Part shown: in pieces, positions 55,361-63,712 of the stretch
Position numbering within the stretch: the first letter of the stretch is position 1
How the letters are laid out: every line of letters begins with the position of its first letter
From: JANXQG01 sp963780045
Lineage (GTDB): Bacteria; Planctomycetota; Planctomycetia; Pirellulales; Thermoguttaceae
Direction of reading: 5' to 3'
Assembly: GCA_963780045.1 (NCBI GenBank)
Contig: CAVZZZ010000004.1
Coordinates: 186,001-250,000, forward strand
Length of the DNA: 64,000 nucleotides
Notes under the pieces: model-generated
Databases searched by the model: none
What the model was told of the DNA's origin: nothing
What the model saw: the letters and a program-made list of their open reading frames with translations, nothing else
Translations under genes and position numbers: made by a program

Positions 55361-55794
55361 ACTTCATTCTCCATAACCATTGACCGGCGGTCACCAGGCA
55401 GACCAGCACGGCCAGTGCGGCAAAAATGCGGTCGTCGGGCACCAGGCCAAGCCACCGTCCGCGGACCGCCGAGCCAAGCAGCCACGGCGCGGTCGCCGCG
55501 CTCAGCAGGCCCAACAGCGCCGCCCGCGTTGGCAGCCAAGGCACGCCCCACGCTTCCCCGCAGCAGCCAGGCCCAACTCGTCGTCATGCCGCAGGCTGGG
55601 CAGGGCCGCTGGAAGATGAGGTAGAACGTGCAGGGCGGCAGGCCGAGCTGCTCGTGCGTGCCGTGGCCCCGATCGTCGGGCGTCAATGTCCGGGCGAGAA
55701 CCAACAGGGCCGCCAGCGCCGCCGCCAGGGCGGCCATGCCGATGCGCTGATACCAGGGCAATCGGCTGCGAGCGGTGGGGCCTGGGCTGTTCAC
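55359..55794 (-). CDS. DUF2752 membrane protein (frameshifted)
   Basis: About 144 residues. Hydrophobic spans flank the signature FQRPCPACGMTTSWAWLLRG, the CxxCGxT motif of DUF2752. The frame changes near 55525; after it, ALLGLLSAATAPWLLGSAV and ALAVLVCLVTAGQWLWRMK form the last spans. Start MNSPGPTARSR at 55794. Role unknown in the family; it is often near prenyl or cell-envelope genes. Confidence 0.75.
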
Positions 55795-55972
55795 GCCAAG
55801 TCACTTTGCCGGGGAGGAAGATAGCGGGAAGAAACGTCGGACGCAATGCCGATTTATATACTATTGCGGCGCGCAAGACCAATTGCCCTTGCCGCGGCGG
55901 AGAGCGGCCGGTATTGTTGCCGGTCGTACCTGGGACAATCTCGACTTCACAACGTGCGAAAGGACTCGTGCG

Positions 55973-56224
55973 ATGGAGTTATTTCACCGGATGGCCTATC
56001 TGGCCTCCGCCAAGCTGATGGGCGCATCCGCCAACAGGCGGATCACGAACGAGCAACTGGCCACGGAGCTTCAGATAATGGCCCTGGCCGATCCCGAGCT
56101 GGCCGCGCATTACGCCGCGCTGGCCGGAGCGCTGCCGGCCTTTCAAGCCCAGCGCGCCCAAGAGGACGCGGAAATGGAAACCGCGCCGCGGGCAGCCCCG
56201 ATCGACAGGCCGCAGGCGGCCTGA
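55973..56224 (+). CDS. Small helical protein of unknown function
   Basis: 83 residues, MELFHRMAYLASAKLMGAS..., largely helical, with an Ala-rich middle (ADPELAAHYAALAGALPAF) and a charged tail. ATG after GAAAGGACT. No family recognised. The next gene has its own TATAAT at 56230. Confidence 0.5.
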   Translation: MELFHRMAYLASAKLMGASANRRITNEQLATELQIMALADPELAAHYAALAGALPAFQAQRAQEDAEMETAPRAAPIDRPQAA

Positions 56225-56229
56225 GAGGG

Positions 56230-56235
56230 TATAAT
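56230..56235 (+). promoter_or_regulatory. Candidate -10 box (TATAAT)
   Basis: Perfect TATAAT 55 bp upstream of the DUF104-like start, with no clear -35. Confidence 0.35.
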
Positions 56236-56289
56236 TGGACGTGGTGTGGGCTTATTGGCCCGTACCCAGCAAGTTCGAGGAGCGTTCCA

Positions 56290-56502
56290 ATGACCCTCAA
56301 GTCCGAAGCCGTCTATGAAAACGGCGTCTTGCGGCCAATGGCGCCGTTGCCGCTGCGCGAGCACCAGAAGGTCGATCTCGTTATTCAGGCCGACCCAAGC
56401 TGGACCGAGCAGACGGCGGGCATTCTCCGCTGGAATGGCGATCCCGCCGACCTGCGCCGCATCGCGGAAGACGATGAGTTCGGCGTCTTGGGGACGCGAT
56501 GA
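56290..56502 (+). CDS. DUF104/AF_2212-like antitoxin, orphan
   Basis: 70 residues. The N-terminus SEAVYENGVLRPMAPLPLRE is the diagnostic motif of the AF_2212 antitoxin family, followed by VDLVIQAD. Such antitoxins usually pair with a VapC/PIN toxin next door, but no PIN gene is adjacent (56574 codes for a membrane protein). It may act alone or with a distant toxin. Confidence 0.8.
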   Translation: MTLKSEAVYENGVLRPMAPLPLREHQKVDLVIQADPSWTEQTAGILRWNGDPADLRRIAEDDEFGVLGTR

Positions 56503-56573
56503 GGCGACGTTGGAGACCAAACGTAGTTCAGTTGAAGATTGGACTGAAATAATGCTGTGAGTGGAGAATCCGA

Positions 56574-56921
56574 GTGATCCATCTCATCTGGTCTGGTCGT
56601 GGCTATCTCGTCCCCGTCATCACGTTCGGCTCCTGCCTCGGTATGGAACTGACAACCCGGGCGGTGTTCCACGACGATGCGTACTACCAAGAGCATTGCT
56701 GGCCTATGCCGCTAGGCATGGCTGGGCTGGCCTGCGTAGTAGTCGGACAAATCTGCAGCGGCGAGCCACGAACTTTGATTGACGTCGAAACACGAGAGCA
56801 GGTTGTCCTGCATCCTCCGCAGGGCACATTCCTTTTTGTGCCGTTGCGCTTTTGGGGGCCGATTCTTTTCCTATGCGCGATTGTGGCGGCTATCTTTCAG
56901 ATCGCTCAGGGGAAAATCTGA
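56574..56921 (+). CDS. Small membrane protein of unknown function
   Basis: 115 residues, starting at GTG 56574. Three hydrophobic spans (YLVPVITFGSCLGMEL, MPLGMAGLACVVVGQI, FWGPILFLCAIVAAIFQI) with a soluble 30-residue loop (LIDVETREQVVLHPPQGTFL). No family recognised. Confidence 0.6.
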   Translation: MIHLIWSGRGYLVPVITFGSCLGMELTTRAVFHDDAYYQEHCWPMPLGMAGLACVVVGQICSGEPRTLIDVETREQVVLHPPQGTFLFVPLRFWGPILFLCAIVAAIFQIAQGKI

Positions 56922-57073
56922 ACTCGTTTAAGCGGTGGCTTCGGCTCGGTGTGTAATCGCCCAGAGAGCCGCTCATCGATTGGGCTTTCCGTAGAGATGG
57001 CAACCGATTGAACAACCGCACGCGGCGTGATAGGGTATAGTCGGAAAACATCTCATCGCCAAGGACCGTCCGC

Positions 57074-58074
57074 ATGAGCATCGCCGAAGTCATGGAACGC
57101 AGGATGCGGGATTTCGTCGACCGCTATCAGGCCGTCCGAGAACAGATTGGCCGCGTGATTGTGGGACACGACGAAATCGTCCACGGCGTGCTGACCTGCC
57201 TGTTCGTCGGCGGACATTGCCTGCTGGAAGGCGTGCCGGGCTTGGGCAAGACGCTGCTGGTCCGCACGCTGGCCAAAACGCTGAATCTCGATTTCTCCCG
57301 CATCCAGTTCACGCCCGACCTCATGCCGGCCGACATCCTGGGCACGAACATGGTCATGGAATCGCCCGACGGCCGGCGGCACTTCGAATTCCAGCGGGGC
57401 CCGATCTTCACGCAAATCTGCCTGGCGGACGAAATCAACCGCGCCACGCCCAAGACGCAGTCGGCCATGCTGGAGACGATGCAGGAGTTTTCCATCACCG
57501 CGGGCGGGCAGCACTACAAGCTCAAGCTGCCGTTCTTTGTCATGGCCACGCAGAACCCGATCGAGCAGGAAGGCACCTACCCGCTGCCGGAAGCCCAGCT
57601 TGACCGCTTCTTCTTCAAGTTGATCGTCGGTTACAGCGACCGCAAGCAGCTCGCCGCGATCGTGGACCGCACCACGCGGGGCGAGACGATCGAACCCGCG
57701 CAGGTGATGGACGGCGAGGAGATCGTCAAGTGGCAGGGCCTTGTGCGCGAGGTGATCCTGGCCGACCACGTCCGCGACTACGTCGTGCGGCTGGTGCTGG
57801 CGACGCATCCCCAAGGCCCTTTCGCGCCGCCCTGCACGAACCAGTACCTGCGCTGGGCGCGCAGCCCCGCGCGGCGCAGACGCTGGCCCTGGCGGCGAAG
57901 GTGCGGGCACTTTTGGACGGGCGGTACAACGTCAGCTTCGAGGACGTGCGGCGGGTTTGCCTGCCGGCCATGCGGCACCGCGTGATCGTCAATTTCGAGG
58001 CCCAGGCCGAAGGCGTGGAAAGCGACCGTGTGCTGCTGGAGTTGCTGGAGAAGGTGCCGGAGAAAGAGGAGTAG
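57074..58074 (+). CDS. MoxR-family AAA+ ATPase (frameshifted)
   Basis: AAA+ chaperone that often matures vWA-domain or redox proteins. About 333 residues after correction. Walker A GVPGLGKTLLVRTL (about 55), the MoxR signature RIQFTPDLMPADILG, Walker B CLADEINRATPKTQSA, sensor MATQNPIEQEGTYPLPEAQLDRF. The C-terminal helical lid (AQTLALAAKVRALLDGR, YNVSFEDVRR) lies in another frame: one C missing from CCCC near 57868 restores SPRAAQTL. Usually next to DUF58 and vWA genes, which are absent here. Confidence 0.92.
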
Positions 58075-58269
58075 CCGGTTCGGCCTCCGCAAATCTGGTT
58101 GCTTTTTGACCAAAATGACCGCTCTTGAGTCCGATTCATGCAGGATTTGCTGCTTCACTTCTTCCGTCTTTTATTGGTATGCAAAGTGCTTACTGCCAAC
58201 CCCATCAACATGGACGCCAAATGCATGGGCCGACCGGTGTCCGACAGAAAGCAACCCCTAAAGATTCCA

Positions 58270-58764
58270 ATGAGAAACACTGCTTACAACTCGAATCGGA
58301 CCATCCCGCACAGTCTCCGGCGACAAGGCCGCCAGCGCCTGAATCATTCGCCCGACAGCTCAGCGAGCTTCAGCTCTCCCGCCAGGAGCCGGCCGAACGA
58401 GCGCGTTCGCAACGAACATGCGCGCCGGCATTCGCTTGAGACGCTGCACGCTCGGCTGCGGCAGGACATCTCGCAAACCACCGACGTGCTCTTGATCGAG
58501 AGCAGCGAATTGGCGAGCAACGCGCCCGACGCGGCCGACCTGGCCAGCGACCTTTCGGGACAAGATGTCGCGGTCAGCCTTTTGGACAACGCGTCAGGCA
58601 CGATCAACCAGATCGAATCGGCCTTGGAACGCATGGACAACGGAAGCTACGGCCTCTGCGAGGACTGCGGCTCGGCAATTCCGGCTGAACGGCTGGAAGT
58701 CCTTCCCTACGCCACGCATTGCGTCGGCTGCGCCGCTCGTCGCGAGGCCGCGGCTGGGCGGTAG
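58270..58764 (+). CDS. DksA/TraR-type C4 zinc-finger protein
   Basis: About 164 residues, start proposed at 58270. The N-terminal part is low-complexity and Ser/Arg-rich, the middle is coiled (HARLRQDISQTTDVLLIES). The C-terminus has the C4 finger GLCEDCGSAIPAERLEVLPY...CVGC, with LERMDNGSYG before it. It modulates RNA polymerase in the family; the usual Asp pair at the coiled-coil tip is not evident. Its stop is followed directly by a GATGAGGGATAAGG hairpin. Confidence 0.8.
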   Translation: MRNTAYNSNRTIPHSLRRQGRQRLNHSPDSSASFSSPARSRPNERVRNEHARRHSLETLHARLRQDISQTTDVLLIESSELASNAPDAADLASDLSGQDVAVSLLDNASGTINQIESALERMDNGSYGLCEDCGSAIPAERLEVLPYATHCVGCAARREAAAGR

Positions 58765-58768
58765 ATGC

Positions 58769-58864
58769 GGATGAGGGATAAGGGATGAAGGATGAGCGAT
58801 AAAGGATAAAGAATACGGCATCAGAAGCAATCCCTCATCTCTAATCTCTCATCTCTAATCCCTC
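58769..58864. repeat. Hairpin repeat, GATGAGAGATAAG family, supplies SRAP stop
   Basis: Left GATGAGGGATAAGGGATGAAGG, right CCTCATCTCTAATCTCTC. The SRAP stop codon (CTA at 58841-58843 on the plus strand) is inside the right side, so the protein's last residues GLEMRD are repeat-coded. Confidence 0.85.
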
Positions 58865-59560
58865 AATCCGTTCCAGGCAAGACTCATCGTCCCTTGCCGG
58901 GCTGTTGACCCGCGTACTGACCGGGTACGCCTCCATTTCCTCCGGCGGATACGGACGCAACAGCGGCACGACCGAATCCGCCTGCTGCAAGGCGGGATTG
59001 AGCCATTGCGGATAGTCCTCCGGCGCGATAATCACCGGCATGCGGTCGTGGATCGCACGCACTAGGTCGTTGGCAGACGTCGTCAGAATCGTACACGACT
59101 CTAGCGCGGAGTGATCGGCGCCCTCCCACGACTCCCAAAGGCCGGCAAAGCCGAAAGGTCGCCCGTCGCGCATGCGGATGTACATCGGCTGGCGGCGCTT
59201 GGCCACGGTCTTCCATTCGTAAAAACCGTCGGCCACGATCAAACATCGCCGCCGCCGCATCGCCGCGCGAAACGACGGCTTCTCGGCCGCCGTTTCCGCA
59301 CGGGCGTTGATCATGCGATTGCCGATCTTCGGGTCGTCCGCCCAGGATGGCACCAAGCCCCAATGCAAAAAAAGCAGGGAGCGGCGAGCAGGAAGCAGGG
59401 AGAGTGCAAGCTCTCTTCCTGCTCCCTGCTCCATGCGGACCGCCGCCACCGGCTGGCTCGGCGCAATATTGAACCGCGGCTGCAAGTCAGGGACTTCCAG
59501 CAGAGAAAACTGTTCGGCGATCGCGCTCGCCGGAGTTCGCAGGGTAAAACGGCCACACAT
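58841..59560 (-). CDS. SRAP-domain (YedK/HMCES-like) protein
   Basis: Protects abasic sites in single-stranded DNA by covalent thiazolidine bonding through Cys2. 239 residues starting MCGRFTLRTPASA with Cys2 in place. Later NIAPSQPV, GNRMINARAETAAEKPSF and LIVADGFYEWK with the active Glu. An in-frame hairpin (59371-59434) inserts MEQGAGRELALSLLPARRSL between NIAPSQPVAAVR and the conserved HWGLVPSWA. The C-terminus is coded by a second repeat. Confidence 0.92.
   Translation of the reverse strand: MCGRFTLRTPASAIAEQFSLLEVPDLQPRFNIAPSQPVAAVRMEQGAGRELALSLLPARRSLLFLHWGLVPSWADDPKIGNRMINARAETAAEKPSFRAAMRRRRCLIVADGFYEWKTVAKRRQPMYIRMRDGRPFGFAGLWESWEGADHSALESCTILTTSANDLVRAIHDRMPVIIAPEDYPQWLNPALQQADSVVPLLRPYPPEEMEAYPVSTRVNSPARDDESCLERIEGLEMRD
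59371..59434. repeat. In-frame GCAGGGAGC hairpin in the SRAP gene
   Basis: AAGCAGGGAGCGGCGAGCAGG against CTTCCTGCTCCCTGCTCC. Codes MEQGAGRELALSLLPARRSL between two conserved blocks, with no stop. Confidence 0.9.
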
Positions 59561-59562
59561 GG

Positions 59563-59626
59563 GAGTTTTCAGTGTTCAGTTTTCAGTGTTCAGTCAAGCC
59601 AACTGAAAGCTGAAAACTGAACACTA
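59563..59626. repeat. Hairpin repeat, GTTCAGTTTTCAGT family, copy 4
   Basis: Left GTTTTCAGTGTTCAGTTTTCAG, right CTGAAAACTGAACACTA. The CTA at its right edge (59624-59626) is the stop codon of the minus-strand lipoprotein gene. Confidence 0.9.
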
Positions 59627-60505
59627 TTTTATCGGCAACGGTCCCGGCGAGACTAGATCGTTGTGCTGCGTCTGGCAGACGCGGACGAGAATCAGTTTCT
59701 GGTCGAAGCGGTCGTCGTGGCCGTTGTTTTCCAGGAAGAAATAGTGCCCGAGGCTTCCTTGACGATTGGGCTGGCTGCCCAAAAGGAGCATGCCGCCGGG
59801 TCCCAGCGTGGCCGTCAGCTTCAGGTCATCGAAGGCCCGCTTGTCGCGCCTGGTTTCCATGCGCGAGAACGTCTGGTCCAACGCCCAGCGCTGCTTTGGC
59901 TGCCCGTGCTGCACTTCGGGCACCAGTTCGATCTGCACGCGGCCGTCGGGCAGCGGCGTGACGTGCATGGCGAAGATGCCTTGCGCCTGCTCGTAGGGCT
60001 GGCCGTGGATTTCGCCTCCCTCGCTGGTCAGGACCGACATGCGGTCCAATACGCTGGAAGCGGCGATCTCGTAGCGCTGGCCGGCGCGGGTTTGCATGTG
60101 TTCCGTCGTGACCCGCGCGGGCACGGCCAGGTCGGCAATGTTGACATGCTGCACCTCGCCGGGCGTTGCAGGCTTGCCCTTGAAGTCCAAAAGCTTCGAG
60201 AGCGCTGGCGGAATCTGGCCGTCGAGCGTGCCCGCACGGAAGCCGTTCTTTTCCCACTGGCGGCGGACCTCGACGGCAAAATCCTGCTCGTCCACCTCTT
60301 TCCAGACGCGTGCGGCCAACTCGGGACTGTCCGGCGGCAGTCCGACCGAAATGACCTCCAAGGCCACCGCGCCCGGGGGCATCAGCGTCGGCTGAAGTAT
60401 TTGCCCCGTCGTCGGGTTGATGGCCGGGTTAAAGAGCGTGCAGCCAGATGTGCCCAGCGCGAGAAGGACCAGCAGGAGTTGCGCCAATGCCAGAAGGCGT
60501 TGCAT
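59624..60505 (-). CDS. Lipoprotein of unknown function
   Basis: 293 residues, MQRLLALAQLLLVLLALG then lipobox GTSGC (Cys22). The remainder has no known motif. Features are a Pro-rich early part (INPTTGQILQPTLMPPGAV), a long segment with several short strands (EVQHVNIADLAVPARVTTEH) and a C-terminal strand-rich part (LKLTATLGPGGMLLLGSQPNRQG). The TAG stop comes from the adjacent repeat. Confidence 0.7.
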   Translation of the reverse strand: MQRLLALAQLLLVLLALGTSGCTLFNPAINPTTGQILQPTLMPPGAVALEVISVGLPPDSPELAARVWKEVDEQDFAVEVRRQWEKNGFRAGTLDGQIPPALSKLLDFKGKPATPGEVQHVNIADLAVPARVTTEHMQTRAGQRYEIAASSVLDRMSVLTSEGGEIHGQPYEQAQGIFAMHVTPLPDGRVQIELVPEVQHGQPKQRWALDQTFSRMETRRDKRAFDDLKLTATLGPGGMLLLGSQPNRQGSLGHYFFLENNGHDDRFDQKLILVRVCQTQHNDLVSPGPLPIK

Positions 60506-60804
60506 GATGGTTGAAAAGCCTGATGAGGGGCCGCGAAAATAGCCGACCGGGCGATCTGGGTCAAGTGCAAGTGGGCACGGGTTCTCGGCAAAGAGAACAC
60601 GCGGACAAAAACTGATGAAGGCTAGGGAGGAAATAGGATGGCCGAAACGGCGATTGAAGGCGTCGAAGTGTAGGTTCGGTTCATCGCGGTCACTGGATTT
60701 GCCTGGTCTGCATAGCCCGCCTGTATTGACATTGCGAGTGCCACGATTTAGCGTGGAGGGCGTTGGTCTGGACTTGTTCTCAGCTCCTTCAAGGCAGCAA
60801 GGAA
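60506..60804. other. Intergenic region, nothing recognised
   Basis: About 300 bp between divergent lipoprotein genes. No convincing promoter pair and no repeat of the window's families. Confidence 0.4.
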
Positions 60805-61641
60805 ATGGTTCCGCTTAAAATCTTCCTCAATGATCCCAAATCGACGGCACTGCTGGCACTACTTCTCTGTTTTGGTTGCGACGCGCCGGTCCCTCCCAAG
60901 CAGCCGTACGATAGCGGCGCGCCGTCGGCAGCGTCGGCGACGGAGCCTTCGGCAACCCTGGCGCGGCATTCGCGCGAAACTGGCTCGGCAACTACTGCGG
61001 CCGCAGAGAAGTCTTCCGGCGTCGCCACATATGGGTTGCGCGAAAACGACCAGGCGGGGACCGCGGCAACCGAGAAGGCGCCTGCAGCGTCGGCAAAGCG
61101 GCCCCTAACCGCCGTCGAGGTGAAGTCCGGTCCTCCGAAACTGGACCGCCGGATCGTGGACAAGCACAAGCAACTCTTCGACATGTCGTGTATTCCGATG
61201 TCCGTCGAAATGGTGCTTAAGCTGACAAAGCACGCGCCGCAAGATTTCTATGCCCTACAGTGGGCGTGGCAAAACAAGTACGACGGTAATTTCAGCGACT
61301 TCGACGGGAAGACAATCAAGGGCCTCACTTTCCACAAGAAATACACCCTGCCGCGCGACGAGAATTTCCCGCTCGACCGCTTGTTCGCCGCGATTGACAA
61401 AGAGTTGGACTCGGGGCGGTTTGTCATCGTCTCGCTGTCGTCGCCCGTCGGCTGGCATATGCACGTGATCTATGGCAAGGACGCCGACGGCGACTACCTG
61501 GCGGTAACAAAATCGGGTTCGCAGGCAACCGGATCGACGACGATCAACCAGAGTCACATTAAACGCATTATTAAGGCCATGCACGGCACGGACATTCTGA
61601 CCTATGAAGTCTCGTCGGCGGTCACGCAAGATGGCCGCTAA
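60805..61641 (+). CDS. Lipoprotein with peptidase-C39-like domain
   Basis: 278 residues from the ATG at 60805 (AAGGA upstream). Lipobox-like LLLCFGC. An Ala/Ser/Thr-rich linker of about 70 residues (AATEKAPAASAKRPLTAV) leads to a domain with QLFDMSCIPMSVEMVLKL (possible catalytic Cys with upstream Gln) and WHMHVIYGKDADGDYLAV (possible His, downstream Asp). This resembles C39/papain-like cysteine proteases. The peptidase call is an inference from motif order; catalytic competence is unproven. Confidence 0.6.
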   Translation: MVPLKIFLNDPKSTALLALLLCFGCDAPVPPKQPYDSGAPSAASATEPSATLARHSRETGSATTAAAEKSSGVATYGLRENDQAGTAATEKAPAASAKRPLTAVEVKSGPPKLDRRIVDKHKQLFDMSCIPMSVEMVLKLTKHAPQDFYALQWAWQNKYDGNFSDFDGKTIKGLTFHKKYTLPRDENFPLDRLFAAIDKELDSGRFVIVSLSSPVGWHMHVIYGKDADGDYLAVTKSGSQATGSTTINQSHIKRIIKAMHGTDILTYEVSSAVTQDGR

Positions 61642-61691
61642 GGCTGGGACGGCACTGATTCGCGCTCCCCAATCCCGACGATTAAACGACG

Positions 61692-61875
61692 TTAGCCCTT
61701 CCGCGCCGCTCTGCGCATCGCCAGCGCTCGCTTCGTTCTCAAAATCTCTTGCCGCAGCGTTTCCTTGTCGGGCAAGGCGCTCAGGTACTTCGAGGCGAAG
61801 ACGTTAGCCTGCATCTCGCCGAGGGCATACTCAACCGCCGCCTCATCCTTCTCCGAGCAGAGAATTGCCGCACTA
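61692..61875 (-). pseudogene. C-terminal remnant of a YhcG/DUF1016 nuclease gene
   Basis: About 60 residues, AAILCSEKDEAAVEYALG then VFASKYLSALPDKETLRQEI and LRTKRALAMRRAA, match the C-terminal end of YhcG/DUF1016 (PD-(D/E)XK superfamily). The N-terminal and catalytic part is absent; immediately upstream lies the end of another gene. A truncated leftover of a larger accessory gene. Confidence 0.7.
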
Positions 61876-62500
61876 TCAAATGTGTCGTGAGAGCGCAAGC
61901 GCGAATGCCACGCTCTTGACTGCGAGCATCCTTCCCGCCACCCGCACGCGCACATCGTCGTGGAACGCATGAATAACGTCGTCCAGCAGTTCTCGGCCAA
62001 AGACGAACTGTTGCACCGGCGTCGGTCCCACGATCTCGCGCAACTCGAAGCTTAGCCGGTCCTTGTCCAACTCGCGGACGCGGCCTTCAAGGTCGATTGA
62101 GTCGCCGTCCGTGCGCGATGGGAGCCGCTCGTGCGTCGACAACAACATTGTTCCCGGGGCGGGAAGCGCATTGCGCGGAATCGACTCGAAATCAACGCGG
62201 TGGCACGCGCGCACTTCGCCGCCAGAGTCCGTGTCACAGACCCAGCAGCGCGGCTGATTGAGGGCGTCCAGTACGCTCATTCTTCCGCCGCGCAGTGCGG
62301 CGACAATGGTTGGCGTCGTGGGGACGACCACGTCAGCGCCAATTCTCTTGATCGCCGTCCGACCAATAGGCAAGATTCAATTCGCCGTCGCTGTCGAGCG
62401 CCGTGAAGATACGCGGCCCGTCGAAATCGTAAAGCACTTCCTGCGGCTCTAGCGACGACAACCGCACTTGCGCGGCTGGTTTGTTTGGAATGTCCCACAT
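61876..62500 (-). CDS. DUF6575-like protein (frameshifted)
   Basis: About 207 residues. N-terminal MWDIPNKPAAQVRLSS and LYDFDGPRIFTALDSDG, then after a frame change near 62335 VVVPTTPTIVAALRGGRMSVLDALNQP and a long C-terminal part. The opening pattern (tyrosine-rich 'DGPRIF' then 'AYWSDGDQENW') resembles the DUF6575 family as I remember it. It lies 7 bp after a co-directional small gene. Function unknown. Confidence 0.55.
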
Positions 62501-62507
62501 CTCTAAT

Positions 62508-62909
62508 CTACCCCTCAACAACTATAACGAACAGCGCCGCGCGGTCAACGTCTTCAAACGGCCACCAAGTCGTGTGCGATGGCTGCATGCCACTCGTTGC
62601 CTTCGTCTTGCCCTGCTCGGCACGCAAAGTTGCCCAAGCAATAAAGCGGCCGAGTCGCGGCATAAGCGTCCTTTGATGCGCCGCGTCGCGCCTGTCTCGA
62701 AACACCGACAAGCCGCAGCGCAAGCAAGCCGGGGCCTTCGGAAGTCTCCCCGTCTCCCAATGCGTCGCGAAATCGCCGCCGATGGGCGGGTCGTTATTGA
62801 CGATGCGAAACACTTCTCCGGCTGCATCTTCGGCATCGGGCGGCGGACAGTTGTCGGGCCAGCTTCGCGGGAAGTTCATCGTGGAATCGACCAGTAAATT
62901 GGTTTCCAT
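62508..62909 (-). CDS. Small protein with conserved Cys pair, unknown function
   Basis: 133 residues. The core PPIGGDFATHWETGRLPKA, PACLRCGLSVFRD and HTTWWPFEDVDR (with PRLGRFIA between) resembles a small group of hypothetical proteins found next to accessory genes. The CxxC in CLRC may bind metal. It forms a likely two-gene operon with the following gene. Confidence 0.5.
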   Translation of the reverse strand: METNLLVDSTMNFPRSWPDNCPPPDAEDAAGEVFRIVNNDPPIGGDFATHWETGRLPKAPACLRCGLSVFRDRRDAAHQRTLMPRLGRFIAWATLRAEQGKTKATSGMQPSHTTWWPFEDVDRAALFVIVVEG

Positions 62910-63075
62910 TTCATTCTACACCAATTTAATGTAGTGAGACGACCGAACGTCCGCTCACCGCCCACTCGGTGAGAGCGCGAGTCTCAAGACAAATAACTCT
63001 TGTACAGAAGAAATCCAGCGTATAGATTGGCCGGCGTTCACGTTTTTCGTGGACTTGCCGCCAGGATCGTCCGAT

Positions 63076-63501
63076 ATGGGAATGCGCGCTTCCTTCACTG
63101 AGATTAGTCCCCAGGCGTTTGAAGAAATCGCGCGGGGCGGGGAGCCGGATGTCTCAAAGGGAAATCAGCATTTCATTGACAAGGCATGGTACGAGTTCGA
63201 CAAGGTTTTTCAGCGTTTGGGGCCGCCGCTAAGCCTTGCCATCGCCGGCGATTGTCTGCACCCGCAGCGCCCGCAAAGTTTTGGGGAGTGGCACGAATTC
63301 TACGCGGGTTTCATGTCGCCGAAGTTGGTTCGGGAGATTGCCAAAGCGCTGTCGGCATTGACATTGCCGCAGTTGCAACAATGGTACACTGAATTGGGCA
63401 TCGGAGGATACGACCGCGACTTACGTTTGTTCGCCAATCTTAAGGTTGCTTACGTCGAAGCCGCAGACCACGGCAACTCACTGATGATCTTCATTGCGTA
63501 G
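63076..63501 (+). CDS. DUF1877 (YfbM-like) protein
   Basis: 141 residues starting MGMRASFTEISPQAFEEIA, the family N-terminus. The conserved aromatic-rich middle HFIDKAWYEFDKVFQRLGPP and C-terminal DRDLRLFANLKVAYVEAADHG with NSLMIFIA fit the family. Biochemical role unknown. Just upstream of gyrA on the same strand, but with a separate promoter-like sequence between them. Confidence 0.8.
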   Translation: MGMRASFTEISPQAFEEIARGGEPDVSKGNQHFIDKAWYEFDKVFQRLGPPLSLAIAGDCLHPQRPQSFGEWHEFYAGFMSPKLVREIAKALSALTLPQLQQWYTELGIGGYDRDLRLFANLKVAYVEAADHGNSLMIFIA

Positions 63502-63534
63502 CGATAGCTGGTGCGCGATTGCGGCCCAGACCAG

Positions 63535-63562
63535 TTGTGGACGCGCCCAAAACCGGTATAAT
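63535..63562 (+). promoter_or_regulatory. Candidate gyrA promoter TTGTGG-16-TATAAT
   Basis: TTGTGG (63535-63540) and TATAAT (63557-63562), about 150 bp upstream of the gyrA start. Confidence 0.45.
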
Positions 63563-63590
63563 ATCTGCCCATAAAGCAAGCCAGGATGTA

Positions 63591-63627
63591 AAGTCGTAAG
63601 TGATTATGTTATAAGGAGTTACGGCTT
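63591..63627. repeat. Small inverted repeat AAGTCGTAAGTGATTAT / ATAAGGAGTTACGGCTT
   Basis: Imperfect 16-bp arms in the leader between the promoter and gyrA. It could fold in the 5' untranslated RNA. Confidence 0.6.
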
Positions 63628-63712
63628 TTGATCGCAGAGGTCGCGGAGGGACGTCGATCGTTCCTCGCTGACGCTTCAAGTTATCATGTGACTGCCGACG
63701 AAAGGAAGCCCC

